Below are positions 36,499 to 46,377 of a DNA stretch of 64,000 bases, in pieces. The notes under the pieces are model-generated. The model searched no databases. It was not told the origin of the DNA and worked only from the letters and a program-made list of their open reading frames with translations. Source of the DNA: Paracoccus caeni (GTDB lineage: Bacteria > Pseudomonadota > Alphaproteobacteria > Rhodobacterales > Rhodobacteraceae). The position numbers and the translations under genes are program-made. The stretch lies in the NCBI RefSeq assembly GCF_016629665.1, contig NZ_JAEPRQ010000001.1, positions 248,001 through 312,000 of the forward strand, read 5' to 3'. Every line of letters begins with the position of its first letter. Within the stretch, counting starts at the first letter, position 1.

Positions 36499-36868
36499 TT
36501 ACCTTTTCGTCGCATGCGGCGGATAGCGAAATATGCTTCGAATTGTCGATATGCGTTCGTTGACGGAATCGCGGGCGTGATCTAGCCGTTCTTTGAGGCC
36601 GTAGCTTGCAGCTGTAGAGCATGGAAAGGCTTCTGTTTTTGTTGGGTTTTTAGGTTGTGAGAGGAGGAGGCATCGTCTGTCTGTGAGTGATCGAAGATAC
36701 TGGAGACGACATCGACGCGAAGCGGGTGATTTCCGTAATTGAATGGGTGAGGAAACTGCCGCAATTCGTGCCGGAGGTGCGCGACAAGGCGCAGCGGTTC
36801 AGATCGCCGCTCTGGTTTGCACGGTCGGAGAGAGGTCCCGACGCGGTGCCGCCGTCGCGCCGAGTTCG
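36499..36868. other. Intergenic region without recognisable gene
   Basis: No gene could be supported. The left 90 bases are AT-rich and probably carry the promoter of the small cysteine protein, read leftwards. The middle contains a low-complexity stretch (CTTCTGTTTTTGTTGGG) that could be the edge of a lost mobile element, but no transposase motif was seen. Confidence 0.4.
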
Positions 36869-37318
36869 CTAACGCTTCCTCTCCCACCGGCCCGATTCTT
36901 CGGACCAGTATTCGGCGGTGGCCCCGGCGCTGGTCAATGCGCGCCATTGGTCGCGGGCGCGGTTCAGGGCGGGGGTATTTCCACCGTCGAAGATAATGCA
37001 GGTGCGCTGTAATTGCTGGATTTCTTCGGCGGAGACTTCAACACCGTCCAGTGCCATCAGGCAGGCTGCATCGTTAGGGGCAGACTGTCCCGGCATCGTC
37101 AGCAGCACGGGCTGCCGGGCGTCATGGGGGCCGCCAGCAAGGCCGTGGGGCATGAAGCCGTCACCGGACCAAAGCTGCCGGTCAAGCCAGTCCATGCGCT
37201 GGGGGTCGGTGCCGCGAAGTTCGACGCGCCATCCGGCTTGCAGGGATTTGCCGATGAGAACCGAGAGCAGGTTTTCGGCAGGGGAGCGGGTGAGGTGATA
37301 GAAAAGCGCGTTACCCAT
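36869..37318 (-). CDS. holC: DNA polymerase III subunit chi
   Basis: The 149-residue protein matches HolC, the clamp-loader accessory subunit that contacts single-strand binding protein. It has the N-terminal ALFYHLTRSPAENLLSVLIG and the RVELRGTDPQRMDWLDRQLW segment. The LPPxxFLPHG-like site appears here as SGDGFMPHG, and RCIIFDG is replaced by TCIIFDGGN near the C-terminus. It normally sits directly after pepA in this group; here 450 bases carrying repeats separate the two. Confidence 0.92.
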   Translation of the reverse strand: MGNALFYHLTRSPAENLLSVLIGKSLQAGWRVELRGTDPQRMDWLDRQLWSGDGFMPHGLAGGPHDARQPVLLTMPGQSAPNDAACLMALDGVEVSAEEIQQLQRTCIIFDGGNTPALNRARDQWRALTSAGATAEYWSEESGRWERKR

Positions 37319-37434
37319 TCAGGCCCCGAAATGTTGCGCTACGGGGTGCGGGCGTTGCACTGGTGATTTCTGCAACGGAAAGGGTGCGCGGGTCGAATGG
37401 GGCAGCAAATGCAGGGCTTTTCGTTGCACAGAAC

Positions 37435-37485
37435 GTGCACCGGGGAAGCACGGGATGTGCACAGGGTGTGCACCGCTTGCGTGCG
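37435..37485 (+). repeat. 51-bp intergenic element with three GTGCAC boxes, copy B
   Basis: GTGCAC palindromes lie at 37435, 37457 and 37468, the same 22- and 11-bp steps as in copy A at 31557, and are followed by CGCTTGCGTGCG. All three boxes differ from copy A at the same base (G for A at position three). Confidence 0.8.
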
Positions 37486-37592
37486 GTGGTGGTGCGTGGG
37501 TTTGGGTTCAGGCGGTGCGTGCGGAGCACGCACCCTACGGCGCGGGAGGTTGAGTGCCTCTGTGGAGGCAGGGCGGAAAAGCTGCTGCGGTA

Positions 37593-37624
37593 AAGTGCCC
37601 GACCGCCGGGACGGGCGGGCACTT
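37593..37624. repeat. GTGCCCG/CGGGCAC palindrome
   Basis: A 32-bp palindrome beginning AAGTGCCCGACCG pairs with CGGGCGGGCACTT around a short loop. The copy at 54959-54990 has the same layout (AAGTGCCCGTCCG ... CGGACAGGCACT) with different internal pairs, consistent with a REP-type structural element. Confidence 0.7.
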
Positions 37625-37768
37625 CGGTAAGATCAGGCGTAACAGAGATGGGGGACGGGATCGCGCGACAAGCGGGCAAGCGCATTTGTTGCGCTGCTCG
37701 CCCGCCATCGTGCAAGGCGCTTGTCATCGATTGGCACCCATCGGACACTTGCCGGTGCTTTCGCTGGT

Positions 37769-39352
37769 TCACGTCGCCTCGAACTGGTCGCGGATCAGGC
37801 GGTCCAGTGTCATTACCCCCCAGCCGGTCGCCCCACGAGGGGCGAGGTCGGTTGCAGAGGGCGGCAGAGCCACGCCAGCGATGTCGATATGGGCCCAGGG
37901 CTGGTCCTTGCGGATGAAGCGTTGCAGGAACGCCGCCGCCGTGATCGAGCCTGCTGCGCGACCGCCGGTGTTCTTGATATCGGCCAGACGCGACTTGATC
38001 AGGCTGTCATAGGCGGGGCCAAGCGGCAGACGCCACGCACCCTCACCCTCGGACTTTGCTGCCGCCAGAATTTTGTTCGCCAGCATGTCGTCGTTCGAGA
38101 AGATGCCCGCATTGTCGTGCCCAAGCGCGATGATCACCGCGCCGGTCAGCGTCGCCAGATCGATCACCGCCGAGGGGTTGAAGCGGGTCTGCGCATACCA
38201 GAGGACATCGGCCAGAACGAGGCGACCTTCGGCATCGGTGTTGATCACCTCGATCGTGTCGCCCTTCATCGACTTCACGATATCGCCCGGACGCTGGGCC
38301 TTACCGTCGGGCATGTTCTCGACCAGACCGACCAGACCGACGACATTCGCCTTGGCCCGGCGCAGGGCCAGCGTCCGCATGACACCCGCGACGACGCCCG
38401 CGCCGCCCATGTCCATCGTCATCTCTTCCATGCCCGCTGCGGGTTTGATCGAGATGCCGCCGGTGTCGAAAACGACGCCTTTGCCGACCAGCGCCAGCGG
38501 CGCTTCGTCCTTGACGCCGCCGTTCCAGCGCATCACCACGACCTTTGACGGGGCCTCGCTGCCCTGACCCACGGCCAGCAAGGCCCGCATACCAAGTTTG
38601 GACAACTCGTCCTCTTCCAGAACCTCGACGGTCAGGCCGATTTCCTCCATCGCCTTCAGGCGGTCGGCAAAATCGGTGGTGGTCAGCACATTCGCGGGCT
38701 CATTGACCAGATCGCGGGTGAAAAAGACGCCTTCGGCAAGCGCTGCGGCATCGGCGGCCTCTTTCGCCAGCGCCTCGGGATCTTTCACCATCAGCGTGAC
38801 GCGGGCCTTTTCCGAGACCGGCTCATCGGCGGCATCGGGGGCCGGGTCGGCCTGTGCGTCGCCAAGGATAGCATCTTCGGGCGCGCGGTTGGTGCTTTGC
38901 GGGATCGGATCGGTGACGGGCTCTTCGCCGCCCTCATCCGGCGAGGTGCGATAGACCGAGAAGTCATAGCCGCGCAATGCGATGCCAAGCGCGATCTCGC
39001 CCGCGCGTTTGTGATTGCCAGCAAGGACCAGTGTGTGGGTCTTGCCCAGTTTGGCGCCGATGACGGCACCGGCCTTGCGGGCCTCGGTCACGTTGGCGTT
39101 GTTCGGCAGCGCCACAAGGGTCAGCGCATCGGCGGTCATACCCGACGGATAGGACAGTTCGATGGTGCCGCCGGCCTTCAGCGCCTTCCCGGCTTTCGAA
39201 TCAAGTGCGCGTTGTGCGGCCTCGCGCGCGGCACGCGGCAGGCCCGCAGGCAGCTTTCCGCCGGGCTGCACGATCAGCGCGACACGTCCTTCATGGCCAG
39301 CAAGCCTGTCGGTTGCGGTCTCGGCAAAGGTGATTTCTACGGGCTGTGTCAT
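37769..39352 (-). CDS. pepA: Leucyl aminopeptidase
   Basis: PepA is a hexameric two-metal aminopeptidase that removes N-terminal residues from peptides. The 527-residue protein has the M17 signature NTDAEGRLVLAD, the metal-site GKGVVFDTGGISIKPAAGM and the VVGLVGLVENMPDGKAQRPGD segment. An acidic, alanine-rich linker (about 155-185, including DPAPDAADEP) between the N-terminal and catalytic domains is longer than in E. coli. It is divergent from lptF with about 120 bases between starts. Confidence 0.95.
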   Translation of the reverse strand: MTQPVEITFAETATDRLAGHEGRVALIVQPGGKLPAGLPRAAREAAQRALDSKAGKALKAGGTIELSYPSGMTADALTLVALPNNANVTEARKAGAVIGAKLGKTHTLVLAGNHKRAGEIALGIALRGYDFSVYRTSPDEGGEEPVTDPIPQSTNRAPEDAILGDAQADPAPDAADEPVSEKARVTLMVKDPEALAKEAADAAALAEGVFFTRDLVNEPANVLTTTDFADRLKAMEEIGLTVEVLEEDELSKLGMRALLAVGQGSEAPSKVVVMRWNGGVKDEAPLALVGKGVVFDTGGISIKPAAGMEEMTMDMGGAGVVAGVMRTLALRRAKANVVGLVGLVENMPDGKAQRPGDIVKSMKGDTIEVINTDAEGRLVLADVLWYAQTRFNPSAVIDLATLTGAVIIALGHDNAGIFSNDDMLANKILAAAKSEGEGAWRLPLGPAYDSLIKSRLADIKNTGGRAAGSITAAAFLQRFIRKDQPWAHIDIAGVALPPSATDLAPRGATGWGVMTLDRLIRDQFEAT

Positions 39353-39471
39353 GTCATCGGCTCCTCGACTCGGGTCGGCGGCGAGCCTAGACGCGCTTCC
39401 AGCCCTTTTCCAGAGCCGCCCTTGCCGCTAATCAGGTGGTAACGCCACCGCCCGAGAAAGCCGCTTCGCCC

Positions 39472-40593
39472 ATGCTTCGGATTGACCGATACATTCTCAG
39501 CCTGCTGCTGACCTTGTTCGGCTTTTTCGCGCTTGTGCTGGTGTCGGTCTATTGGATCAACCGGGCGGTCAGCCTGTTCGACGATTTGATGAATGACGGG
39601 CAGACCGCTTTGGTGGTGCTGGAATTCACGGCGCTGACGCTGCCTTTGGTGATTTCGGTGGTGCTGCCGGTCGCGGCTTTTGTGGCGACGGCTTACGGCA
39701 CGAACCGGCTGGCGAACGAATCCGAACTGGTGGCGATGCAGGCCGGGGGGCTGTCGCCGTGGCGGCTGGCGCGGCCGGTGCTGATCTTCGGGGTATTTGC
39801 GGGCCTGATGGTGGCGGTGCTGGTTCACGGGCTGGTGCCGATGGCGCGGGCGCGGCTGGCCGACCGGCAGGCGGAGCTGGCCGAGAATGTGACCTCGCAA
39901 TTCCTGCGGCCCGGCGCGTTTCAATACCCGACCGACGGGCTGACGCTGTTCATTCGTGACATCGCCGCCGATGGCCGCCTGCTGGATCTGTTCATCGAGG
40001 ATGCCCGCAATCCCGAGGATCAGACCATCTATACCTCGGAAGAGGCGCTGGTGGTCCGGGCCGAGACCGGGCCGGTTCTGGTCCTGTTGCAAGGGATGGC
40101 GCAGAACCTGACCGGCACGGGCGATGCGCGGCGGCTGTCGGTGACGCGGTTTCAGGAACTGAGCTATGATATCGGCGGCATGCTGAGCCTTGGCAGTCGC
40201 AAGGGCCGCGATCTGCGCGATTACGGGACGTGGCGGCTGTTGAACCCCGATGCCGAACTGCTGGAGGCGACGCGGGCCACGGCGGGCGATGCCCGGCGCG
40301 AGGCGCATGAGCGGATCGCACAGCCGCTGCTGGCTCCGGTCGCGGCGATGATCGGTTTTGCGACGCTGCTGATCGGGGGATATTCGCGGTTTGGCGTCTG
40401 GCGGCAGGTCTTCTGGGCGATTCTTGGGCTGATCGTGGTGCAGTTTCTGTCGAATGCCGCCGCCAATCAGGTCGGGCGGAATACCGATCTGTGGCCGCTG
40501 CTTTATCTGCCCGCGCTGCTTGGGGCGGGGCTTTGCACCGGGCTTTTATGGCTGGCGGCGCGGCCAAGGCGGTTGAGGGGGGGCGGGACATGA
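39472..40593 (+). CDS. lptF: LPS export permease LptF
   Basis: LptF and LptG form the membrane part of the LptB2FGC exporter that extracts lipopolysaccharide from the inner membrane. This 373-residue protein has the family start MLRIDRYILS, six membrane helices and a large periplasmic beta-jellyroll between helices 3 and 4 (about 135-265). The ATG at 39472 is preferred to an upstream one because of the family N-terminus. The stop overlaps the lptG start by four bases. Confidence 0.93.
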   Translation: MLRIDRYILSLLLTLFGFFALVLVSVYWINRAVSLFDDLMNDGQTALVVLEFTALTLPLVISVVLPVAAFVATAYGTNRLANESELVAMQAGGLSPWRLARPVLIFGVFAGLMVAVLVHGLVPMARARLADRQAELAENVTSQFLRPGAFQYPTDGLTLFIRDIAADGRLLDLFIEDARNPEDQTIYTSEEALVVRAETGPVLVLLQGMAQNLTGTGDARRLSVTRFQELSYDIGGMLSLGSRKGRDLRDYGTWRLLNPDAELLEATRATAGDARREAHERIAQPLLAPVAAMIGFATLLIGGYSRFGVWRQVFWAILGLIVVQFLSNAAANQVGRNTDLWPLLYLPALLGAGLCTGLLWLAARPRRLRGGGT

Positions 40594-41699
40594 TCCTTGC
40601 GCGTTATGTCTCGAACAGGTTCACCCGCGCCTTTCTGATGGTCGCCGGGGTGTTTCTGCTGATCCTGTTCCTGATCGACATGATCGAGATGATCCGTCGC
40701 TTTTCGGGTCATAATCTGGGCCTTGGCGGCGCGGCGGAATTGGCGGCGCTGAACATCGCCTCAAGTTTCTATTCGATTCTGCCGCTGCTGACTGTCCTTG
40801 CCGGAATCGCGCTGTTTCTGGGGCTGGCGCGCAGTTCCGAAATGGTGGCGATCCGCGCCTCGGGGCGGTCGGCGCTGAAGGTGGCGGCGGCACCGGCGGT
40901 GACGGCGGTGATGCTGGGGCTGTTGACGGTCGGGTTGATCAATCCGCTGGTCGCTGTGACCGGCTCTCATTTCGATCAGGCGGTGGCGCGGATCGAAAGT
41001 GAGGGACAGCAGACGGTCTCGGTCGGGGACAGCGCGGTCTGGCTGCGGCAGGCGGTGGTGGAAGAGGGGCAGGAGGCCGGGCAGATCGTCATCCGCGCGC
41101 GGCGTGCCAGCCCCGATGCGACCACGCTTTACGATGCGACCTTCATGGTCTTCGACAGCGAAAGCGGCCCGGTTCGCCGGATCGAGGCGCGCGAGGCGCG
41201 GCTGATGCCGGGCGAGTGGGACTTGACCGATGTGCGGGATTATCCGCTGAATGCCGGCAACCCCGAGGCGGACGCGACCAGCGCCGGGACGCTGAAGCTG
41301 GCCTCTGATCTGACGGCGCAGCGGATTCGCGATGGTTTCGGGCGGCCCGAGGCGGTGCCGGTCTGGCAGCTTCCGACCTTTATCGCGGGGCTGGAACGCG
41401 CGGGCTTTTCGGCGGCGCGGCATAAGGTCTGGCTGCAGATGGAACTGGCCCGGCCGTTCCTGATGGCGGCGATGGTGCTGATCGCCGCGGCGTTCACAAT
41501 GCAGCATATCCGTGGCCGAAATACCGGGACGGCGGTTCTTCTGGCCTTCGCGGCGGGGATCGGACTGTTCTTCTTGCGCAATCTGGCGCAGGTTCTGGGC
41601 GATAATGGGCAGGTGCCGCCGTCCATGGCGGGCTGGACGCCGCCGTTGGTCGGCGGGCTTCTGGCCGTGGCGCTGATCCTGGCGCGGGAGGACGGATGA
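40590..41699 (+). CDS. lptG: LPS export permease LptG
   Basis: The 369-residue LptG pairs with LptF. It begins MILARYVSNRFTRAFLMV, has three N-terminal helices including FLLILFLIDMIEMIRRF, a periplasmic domain and three C-terminal helices, with LQMELARPFLMAAMVLIAA and GRNTGTAVLLAFAAGIG typical of the family. It overlaps both lptF and lptD by four bases (ATGA), so the three proteins are translationally coupled. Confidence 0.94.
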   Translation: MILARYVSNRFTRAFLMVAGVFLLILFLIDMIEMIRRFSGHNLGLGGAAELAALNIASSFYSILPLLTVLAGIALFLGLARSSEMVAIRASGRSALKVAAAPAVTAVMLGLLTVGLINPLVAVTGSHFDQAVARIESEGQQTVSVGDSAVWLRQAVVEEGQEAGQIVIRARRASPDATTLYDATFMVFDSESGPVRRIEAREARLMPGEWDLTDVRDYPLNAGNPEADATSAGTLKLASDLTAQRIRDGFGRPEAVPVWQLPTFIAGLERAGFSAARHKVWLQMELARPFLMAAMVLIAAAFTMQHIRGRNTGTAVLLAFAAGIGLFFLRNLAQVLGDNGQVPPSMAGWTPPLVGGLLAVALILAREDG

Positions 41700-44074
41700 G
41701 CGGGGGACGGATGCGAAGCAAGTGGCGGCAGGCGATCGGCATCGCAGGGCTGACGCTGGTGCCGTCGCTGGCCTTGGCGCAGATGATCATGTCCGAAGAC
41801 CCGGCCCTCGGCACCGGCAGCCTGGGCGTCGGCCCGCAACTGAACTGGTCGGGCGAGGCCGCGCTGGCACCGACCGCGACCCGGCTGGGCGAGGGGCTGG
41901 TCGGCGACCGGACGCCCGGCGCCGCAGCGCTGGAAGTGGTAGAGCCTGATACCGATGTCACCATTCGCGCGCGTCCGACGGTCGGCGATACCGGCGATGC
42001 GGCGACGGTTCTGGCCGACAGCATGGTGCTGCAGGGCGACAATACGCTGATCGCGGCGGGTGGCGTCGTCGTCTGGTATCAGGGCGCGCGTCTGGTCGCG
42101 TCGCGGATCATCGTCGATGGGCCAAGCGGCGATCTGACCATCGAGGGACCGATCCATCTGTCCCAACCCGGTGCCGCCGACCCCGAGCGCGAGGCGATCC
42201 TGATCGCTGATTCCGGCCAGCTTGACCGCGAATTGCAGGATGGCATCATCCGCGGCGCGCGTCTGGTCATTGCCCGCGAATTGCAGCTTGCCGCGACGGA
42301 AATGACCCGCACGGACAATGGGCGGATCACCACGCTGAGACAGGTCGTCGCCTCGTCCTGTCAGGTCTGCGCCAGCGATCCCACCCCCTTGTGGGAAATC
42401 CGCGCCCGCAGCATCACCCATGACGCCGAAACCCGGCTGATCACCTTCGATCACCCGCAGCTTCGCGCCTTCGGCATGCCCATCGCCGCCGCACCCTTCA
42501 CGCTGACCGCACCCGACCCGACGGTTGACCGGAAATCGGGCTTCCTGCGGCCAGAGTTTCGCACGACCTCGGGCCTCGGTTTCGGGATCAAGGTGCCCTA
42601 CTTTATCACGATGGGCGATCATGCCGATCTGACGGTGACGCCCTATATCTCGGCCAGCCGCACCCGGACGATGGAGCTGCGCTACCGGCAGGCTTGGCAA
42701 AACGCGGTGACCGAATGGAACGGCGCGATCAGCCGCGACGATATCGAGGCGGGCGAGACACGCGGCTATCTGTTCGGCAACGCCATCTTCGATTTGCCGC
42801 GCGACTACCGGCTGGGCGTGCAGATACAAGTCGCCTCGGATCGCGGCTATCTGCTGGATTACGACATCACCGATGCCGACCGGCTGTGGAGCGGCGTCAT
42901 GGTCGAGCGTGTGCGCCGCGACAAGATTTTCTTCGGGCGGGTGGGCAACTACCACTCGCTGCGCGATGACGAGGATAACAGCACCTCGCCCGCGCAGGTC
43001 GCCGACGTGATCTGGCAGCGCCGTTTCACCCCGAACTGGATCGGGGGAGAGGCGCTGTTGGAATGGTCGGCACATGCCCATCGCCGCCCCTCGGACACGG
43101 ATGTTGACGGGCGCGATATTGCGCGCGGCTCGGTCGGGCTGGATTGGCGGCGCAGCCAGATCCTGCCGGGTGGGGTGGTCGGTTCGGCCTTGGCGGGGCT
43201 GGATGCGGATATTTACCGGATCGCGCAGGACAGCAATTATGACGATCTGGTCACCCGCGTCGATCCGATGGTCGGGGTCGAATTGCGCTGGCCGCTGGCT
43301 GGCAGCCATGGCGGCGCCAGCCATCTGGTCGAGCCGGTGATCCAGATCCTCTATTCGCCGAAGGATGACGGCACCGACATCCCGAACGAGGACAGCCGCC
43401 TGATCGAGTTTGACGAAGGCAACCTGTTTTCCGACAACCGCTTTCCCGGCTGGGATGCGCGCGAAAGCGGGCTGCGCGCCAATGTCGGGGCGACATGGAC
43501 CCGGATCGATCCGACCGGCTGGTCGCTGGGCCTGACCGCTGGCCGCGTCTTCCGGGCCGAGCGGGATCGGATCTTCGGCGACGATTCGCCCCTGTCGGGC
43601 AAGCGGTCGAACTGGCTGCTGGCCGCGAATTACGACAACAATGACGGGCTGGCGATCGCCAACCGGGCGCTGTTCGACGATTCCTTCGACGTTTCGCGCA
43701 ATGAATTGCGGCTGGGCTGGCTACGCCCGGATCTGCAGCTTTCCGCCGGTCATCTGTGGATCGACCGCGACGAGGGCGAAAGCCGCAAGGATACGAACGA
43801 ATTGACCGCGAATATCGGCTGGCAGATTGCCCAAGGCTGGTGGGGCAATGCCGAAACCCGCTACGATTTCGCGACGGACAGCGCACAGCGCGCCTCGCTG
43901 GACGTGACCTATCGCAATGAATGTATCACTGTCGAAATGGGGGTCTCGCGCCGGTTCACGGCCTCGGATACGGTCCGGCCTGAAACATCGGTGGGCCTGT
44001 CCGTGCGTCTGGGCGGTTTCGGCACACAGAAAGACGGGCCCGGCACAGTGGCGCGGCGCAGTTGTATGCGCTAG
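41696..44074 (+). CDS. lptD: LPS-assembly outer-membrane protein LptD
   Basis: LptD is the outer-membrane barrel that places lipopolysaccharide on the cell surface. The 792-residue precursor has a signal peptide ending LALA-Q (about residue 29). An OstA-type jellyroll contains LQGDNTLIAAGGVVVWYQGARLVA, and the LptD barrel domain follows, with FGIKVPYFITMGDHADLTVTPY. The conserved cysteines CQVC (about 222-225) and a C-terminal CMR fit the disulfide pattern. Its plug lptE is encoded at 11.8 kb. A second ATG five codons in also has a usable ribosome site. Confidence 0.95.
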   Translation: MSGGRMRSKWRQAIGIAGLTLVPSLALAQMIMSEDPALGTGSLGVGPQLNWSGEAALAPTATRLGEGLVGDRTPGAAALEVVEPDTDVTIRARPTVGDTGDAATVLADSMVLQGDNTLIAAGGVVVWYQGARLVASRIIVDGPSGDLTIEGPIHLSQPGAADPEREAILIADSGQLDRELQDGIIRGARLVIARELQLAATEMTRTDNGRITTLRQVVASSCQVCASDPTPLWEIRARSITHDAETRLITFDHPQLRAFGMPIAAAPFTLTAPDPTVDRKSGFLRPEFRTTSGLGFGIKVPYFITMGDHADLTVTPYISASRTRTMELRYRQAWQNAVTEWNGAISRDDIEAGETRGYLFGNAIFDLPRDYRLGVQIQVASDRGYLLDYDITDADRLWSGVMVERVRRDKIFFGRVGNYHSLRDDEDNSTSPAQVADVIWQRRFTPNWIGGEALLEWSAHAHRRPSDTDVDGRDIARGSVGLDWRRSQILPGGVVGSALAGLDADIYRIAQDSNYDDLVTRVDPMVGVELRWPLAGSHGGASHLVEPVIQILYSPKDDGTDIPNEDSRLIEFDEGNLFSDNRFPGWDARESGLRANVGATWTRIDPTGWSLGLTAGRVFRAERDRIFGDDSPLSGKRSNWLLAANYDNNDGLAIANRALFDDSFDVSRNELRLGWLRPDLQLSAGHLWIDRDEGESRKDTNELTANIGWQIAQGWWGNAETRYDFATDSAQRASLDVTYRNECITVEMGVSRRFTASDTVRPETSVGLSVRLGGFGTQKDGPGTVARRSCMR

Positions 44075-44106
44075 TCTCTGGCCAAAGAATGATTTGGGGG
44101 CAGCAT

Positions 44107-45378
44107 ATGCGGCATCTTCTTTCCGGCATCGCCATTTCGGCGACCCTGCTTTTGGGCACGGTCGCGCCGGTGGCCGCACAGAACCTGTTCGAGCCGGTCA
44201 TCTACATTAACAACACCGCCATCACCCGCTTCGAGGTCGATCAGCGACAGCGCTTTATGCGGATTCTGGGTGCGCCCAACACCACCCCCGAAGAGGCGAC
44301 CGAGGCGCTGATCGAAGATCGGCTGCGCAACTGGTCGGCCAAGCAGATGGGCATTCAGCCGACCGAAGAGGGTGTGCAGGCGGGGCTGGAGGAATTTGCC
44401 GGTCGCGCGAATATGAGTGGCGCGGAGTTCGTCGCAGCACTTGAAGGCGCGGGCATCGACCCGGAAACATTCCGCGATTTCGTCGTCTCGGGCATGGTCT
44501 GGCGCGAAGTGGTGCGTGCGCGGATCGTGCCGCAGATCAATGTGACCGATGCCGATGTGGATCAGGAATACAAACGTCAGATCGAAACCCCGATCCTGTC
44601 GCGGGTGCTGATTTCCGAACTGATCATTCCCGCCCCTCAGGGGCAGGAGCAGCAGGCGATGGGCCTTGCGCGGCAGATCGCGTCCTCCAGCCCGAATGAG
44701 GCGGCCTTTGCGGCGGCGGCGCGGGAATATTCGGCCTCGGAATCGCGCGAAATGGGCGGTCGTCTGGGCTGGATGAACATCGACAACCTGCCGCCGGGGC
44801 TGCGGCCGGTTCTGGCCTCGCTGCAACCGGGTCAGGTCAGCCAACCCATCGGGATCGAGGGGGCGGTGATCCTGTTCTTTATGCGCGATACGGCGGGCAC
44901 GCTGCGTCCGGGCGCGGGCGAACAGGTGATCGATTACATGACGCTGCGCATGGCCTCGACCAATGCGGCGGCGGAACTGGCTGCGCGGACGCGCAATTGC
45001 AACGATCTTTACGTGCAGGCCGGCCCGCAGGTCGCCCCGCAGGTCCAGCGTCAGACGATCTCGCAGGGGCAGATCCCGCAACTGATCGCGACGCAGCTTG
45101 CCTCGTTGGATGATGATGAAGCGGCGGTGGTCAATTACGGCAATGCCGCCGATCTGGTAATGCTGTGTTCGCGGCAACCTGCACTGGTGGCCGAGATGGA
45201 TCAGGGCGTCGCCACGACCGCCTTGCCCGACGACGGGGTCGAGGCGGCGGTGCCCAATCCGAACGCCCTGCCCAGTCGGCAAGAAATCCGCGACTCGGTC
45301 TTCAATCGCAAGGCCAATGCCGCTGCCGACGCCTATCTGGCCGAGCTTCGGGCGGACGCCATCATTCGTCGCCCCTGA
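44107..45378 (+). CDS. surA: SurA-like periplasmic chaperone/peptidyl-prolyl isomerase
   Basis: SurA escorts outer-membrane proteins such as LptD through the periplasm. The 423-residue precursor has a signal peptide (MRHLLSGIAISATLLLGT, cleavage near VAAQN), a SurA_N domain (INNTAITRFEVDQRQRFMRI) and one parvulin domain containing AREYSASESREMGGRLGWMN. E. coli SurA has two parvulin domains; this alphaproteobacterial form has one clear copy. The ATG at 44107 follows TTGGGGGCAGCAT. The gene begins 32 bases after lptD and continues the operon. Confidence 0.9.
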   Translation: MRHLLSGIAISATLLLGTVAPVAAQNLFEPVIYINNTAITRFEVDQRQRFMRILGAPNTTPEEATEALIEDRLRNWSAKQMGIQPTEEGVQAGLEEFAGRANMSGAEFVAALEGAGIDPETFRDFVVSGMVWREVVRARIVPQINVTDADVDQEYKRQIETPILSRVLISELIIPAPQGQEQQAMGLARQIASSSPNEAAFAAAAREYSASESREMGGRLGWMNIDNLPPGLRPVLASLQPGQVSQPIGIEGAVILFFMRDTAGTLRPGAGEQVIDYMTLRMASTNAAAELAARTRNCNDLYVQAGPQVAPQVQRQTISQGQIPQLIATQLASLDDDEAAVVNYGNAADLVMLCSRQPALVAEMDQGVATTALPDDGVEAAVPNPNALPSRQEIRDSVFNRKANAAADAYLAELRADAIIRRP

Positions 45379-45384
45379 CCGGCG

Positions 45385-46377
45385 ATGACCGGGCGCATCC
45401 TTCTGACCTGCGGCGAACCGGCGGGGGTCGGGCCTGAACTGGCGCCGCTGGCGCTGGCCTCGGGCGTCGATTTTGCCTATCTGGGCGATCCGCGCCACCT
45501 GCCCGCAGGCACCGCATTCACCGAGATCGCGACGCCTTCGGACCCGGTGCCGGATGGCCACCTACCGGTGCTGCGCCATGACTTCGCCGCCCCGGCCGTT
45601 CCGGGCCAACCTGACCCGGGCAATGCGCAAGGGGTGATCGATGTGATCGCCCGCGCAGTCGATCTGGTCATGCGCGGTAAGGCTCTGGGCATCACCACGC
45701 TGCCGATCAACAAACAGGCGCTGAAGGAAGGCGCGGGCTTTGCCTATCCGGGCCATACCGAATATCTGGCGGCGTTGGCGGGGGATGTGCCGGTGGTGAT
45801 GATGCTGGCCTCGACCACGGTGACGCCGCCCTGCCGGGTGGTTCCGGCGACGATCCATATCCCGCTGGCCGATGTCCCCGCCGCGCTGACCGACGATCTG
45901 CTGGAAGAGACCATCCGCATCACCCATGCGGCGATGATTCGCGATTTTGGCATTGCCGCGCCGCGTATCGCGGTGGCGGGCCTGAACCCGCATGCAGGCG
46001 AAGGCGGCACCATGGGCCGTGAGGAACGCGACCGCATCGCGCCCTTGCTTGACCGCCTGCGGGGTGAGGGGCTGACCATTGCCGGCCCGCTTCCCGCAGA
46101 CACGATGTTTCACGCCCCGGCCCGCGCCCGCTATGACGCGGCGATCTGCGCCTATCACGATCAGGCGCTGATCCCGATCAAGACGCTGGATTTCGCAGGC
46201 GGCGTGAATGTGACGCTGGGCCTGCCTTTCATCCGCACCTCGCCCGATCACGGCACAGCCTTCGACATCGCGGGCAAGGGGATCGCCGACCCGGATTCGA
46301 CCATCGCCGCGCTGCGGATGGCGCGCGACATGTCGCGTCTTCGTTCTCCAAACAGCTCTGCGACGGCAGCCCGATGA
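45385..46377 (+). CDS. pdxA: 4-hydroxythreonine-4-phosphate dehydrogenase
   Basis: PdxA oxidises 4-phosphohydroxythreonine in de novo vitamin B6 synthesis. The 330-residue enzyme shows the family motifs [12 protein letters not shown] at the N-terminus, the metal-binding region in [11 protein letters not shown], and [19 protein letters not shown] followed by [20 protein letters not shown]. It is six bases after surA and overlaps ksgA by four bases, the conserved surA-pdxA-ksgA order. Confidence 0.96.
   Translation: MTGRILLTCGEPAGVGPELAPLALASGVDFAYLGDPRHLPAGTAFTEIATPSDPVPDGHLPVLRHDFAAPAVPGQPDPGNAQGVIDVIARAVDLVMRGKALGITTLPINKQALKEGAGFAYPGHTEYLAALAGDVPVVMMLASTTVTPPCRVVPATIHIPLADVPAALTDDLLEETIRITHAAMIRDFGIAAPRIAVAGLNPHAGEGGTMGREERDRIAPLLDRLRGEGLTIAGPLPADTMFHAPARARYDAAICAYHDQALIPIKTLDFAGGVNVTLGLPFIRTSPDHGTAFDIAGKGIADPDSTIAALRMARDMSRLRSPNSSATAAR

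Larger units (their letters stand above)
37319..37768. other. Repeat-rich gap between pepA and holC
   Basis: This 450-bp gap holds no gene but at least three repeat structures. They are the GTGCAC-box element (37435-37485), a GTGCGTGC/GCACGCAC hairpin with CCCTACG near 37524-37543, and a large palindrome GTGCCCG...CGGGCAC at 37593-37624 that resembles copies at 54.9 kb. It looks like a landing zone for dispersed palindromic elements. Confidence 0.7.

Noticed and set aside
36582..36947. Minus-strand frame suggesting an insertion-sequence remnant
   Set aside because: The C-terminal part is compositionally odd but shows no transposase motif or terminal repeats, and it overlaps the holC 3' end. 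Left as unassigned intergenic DNA.
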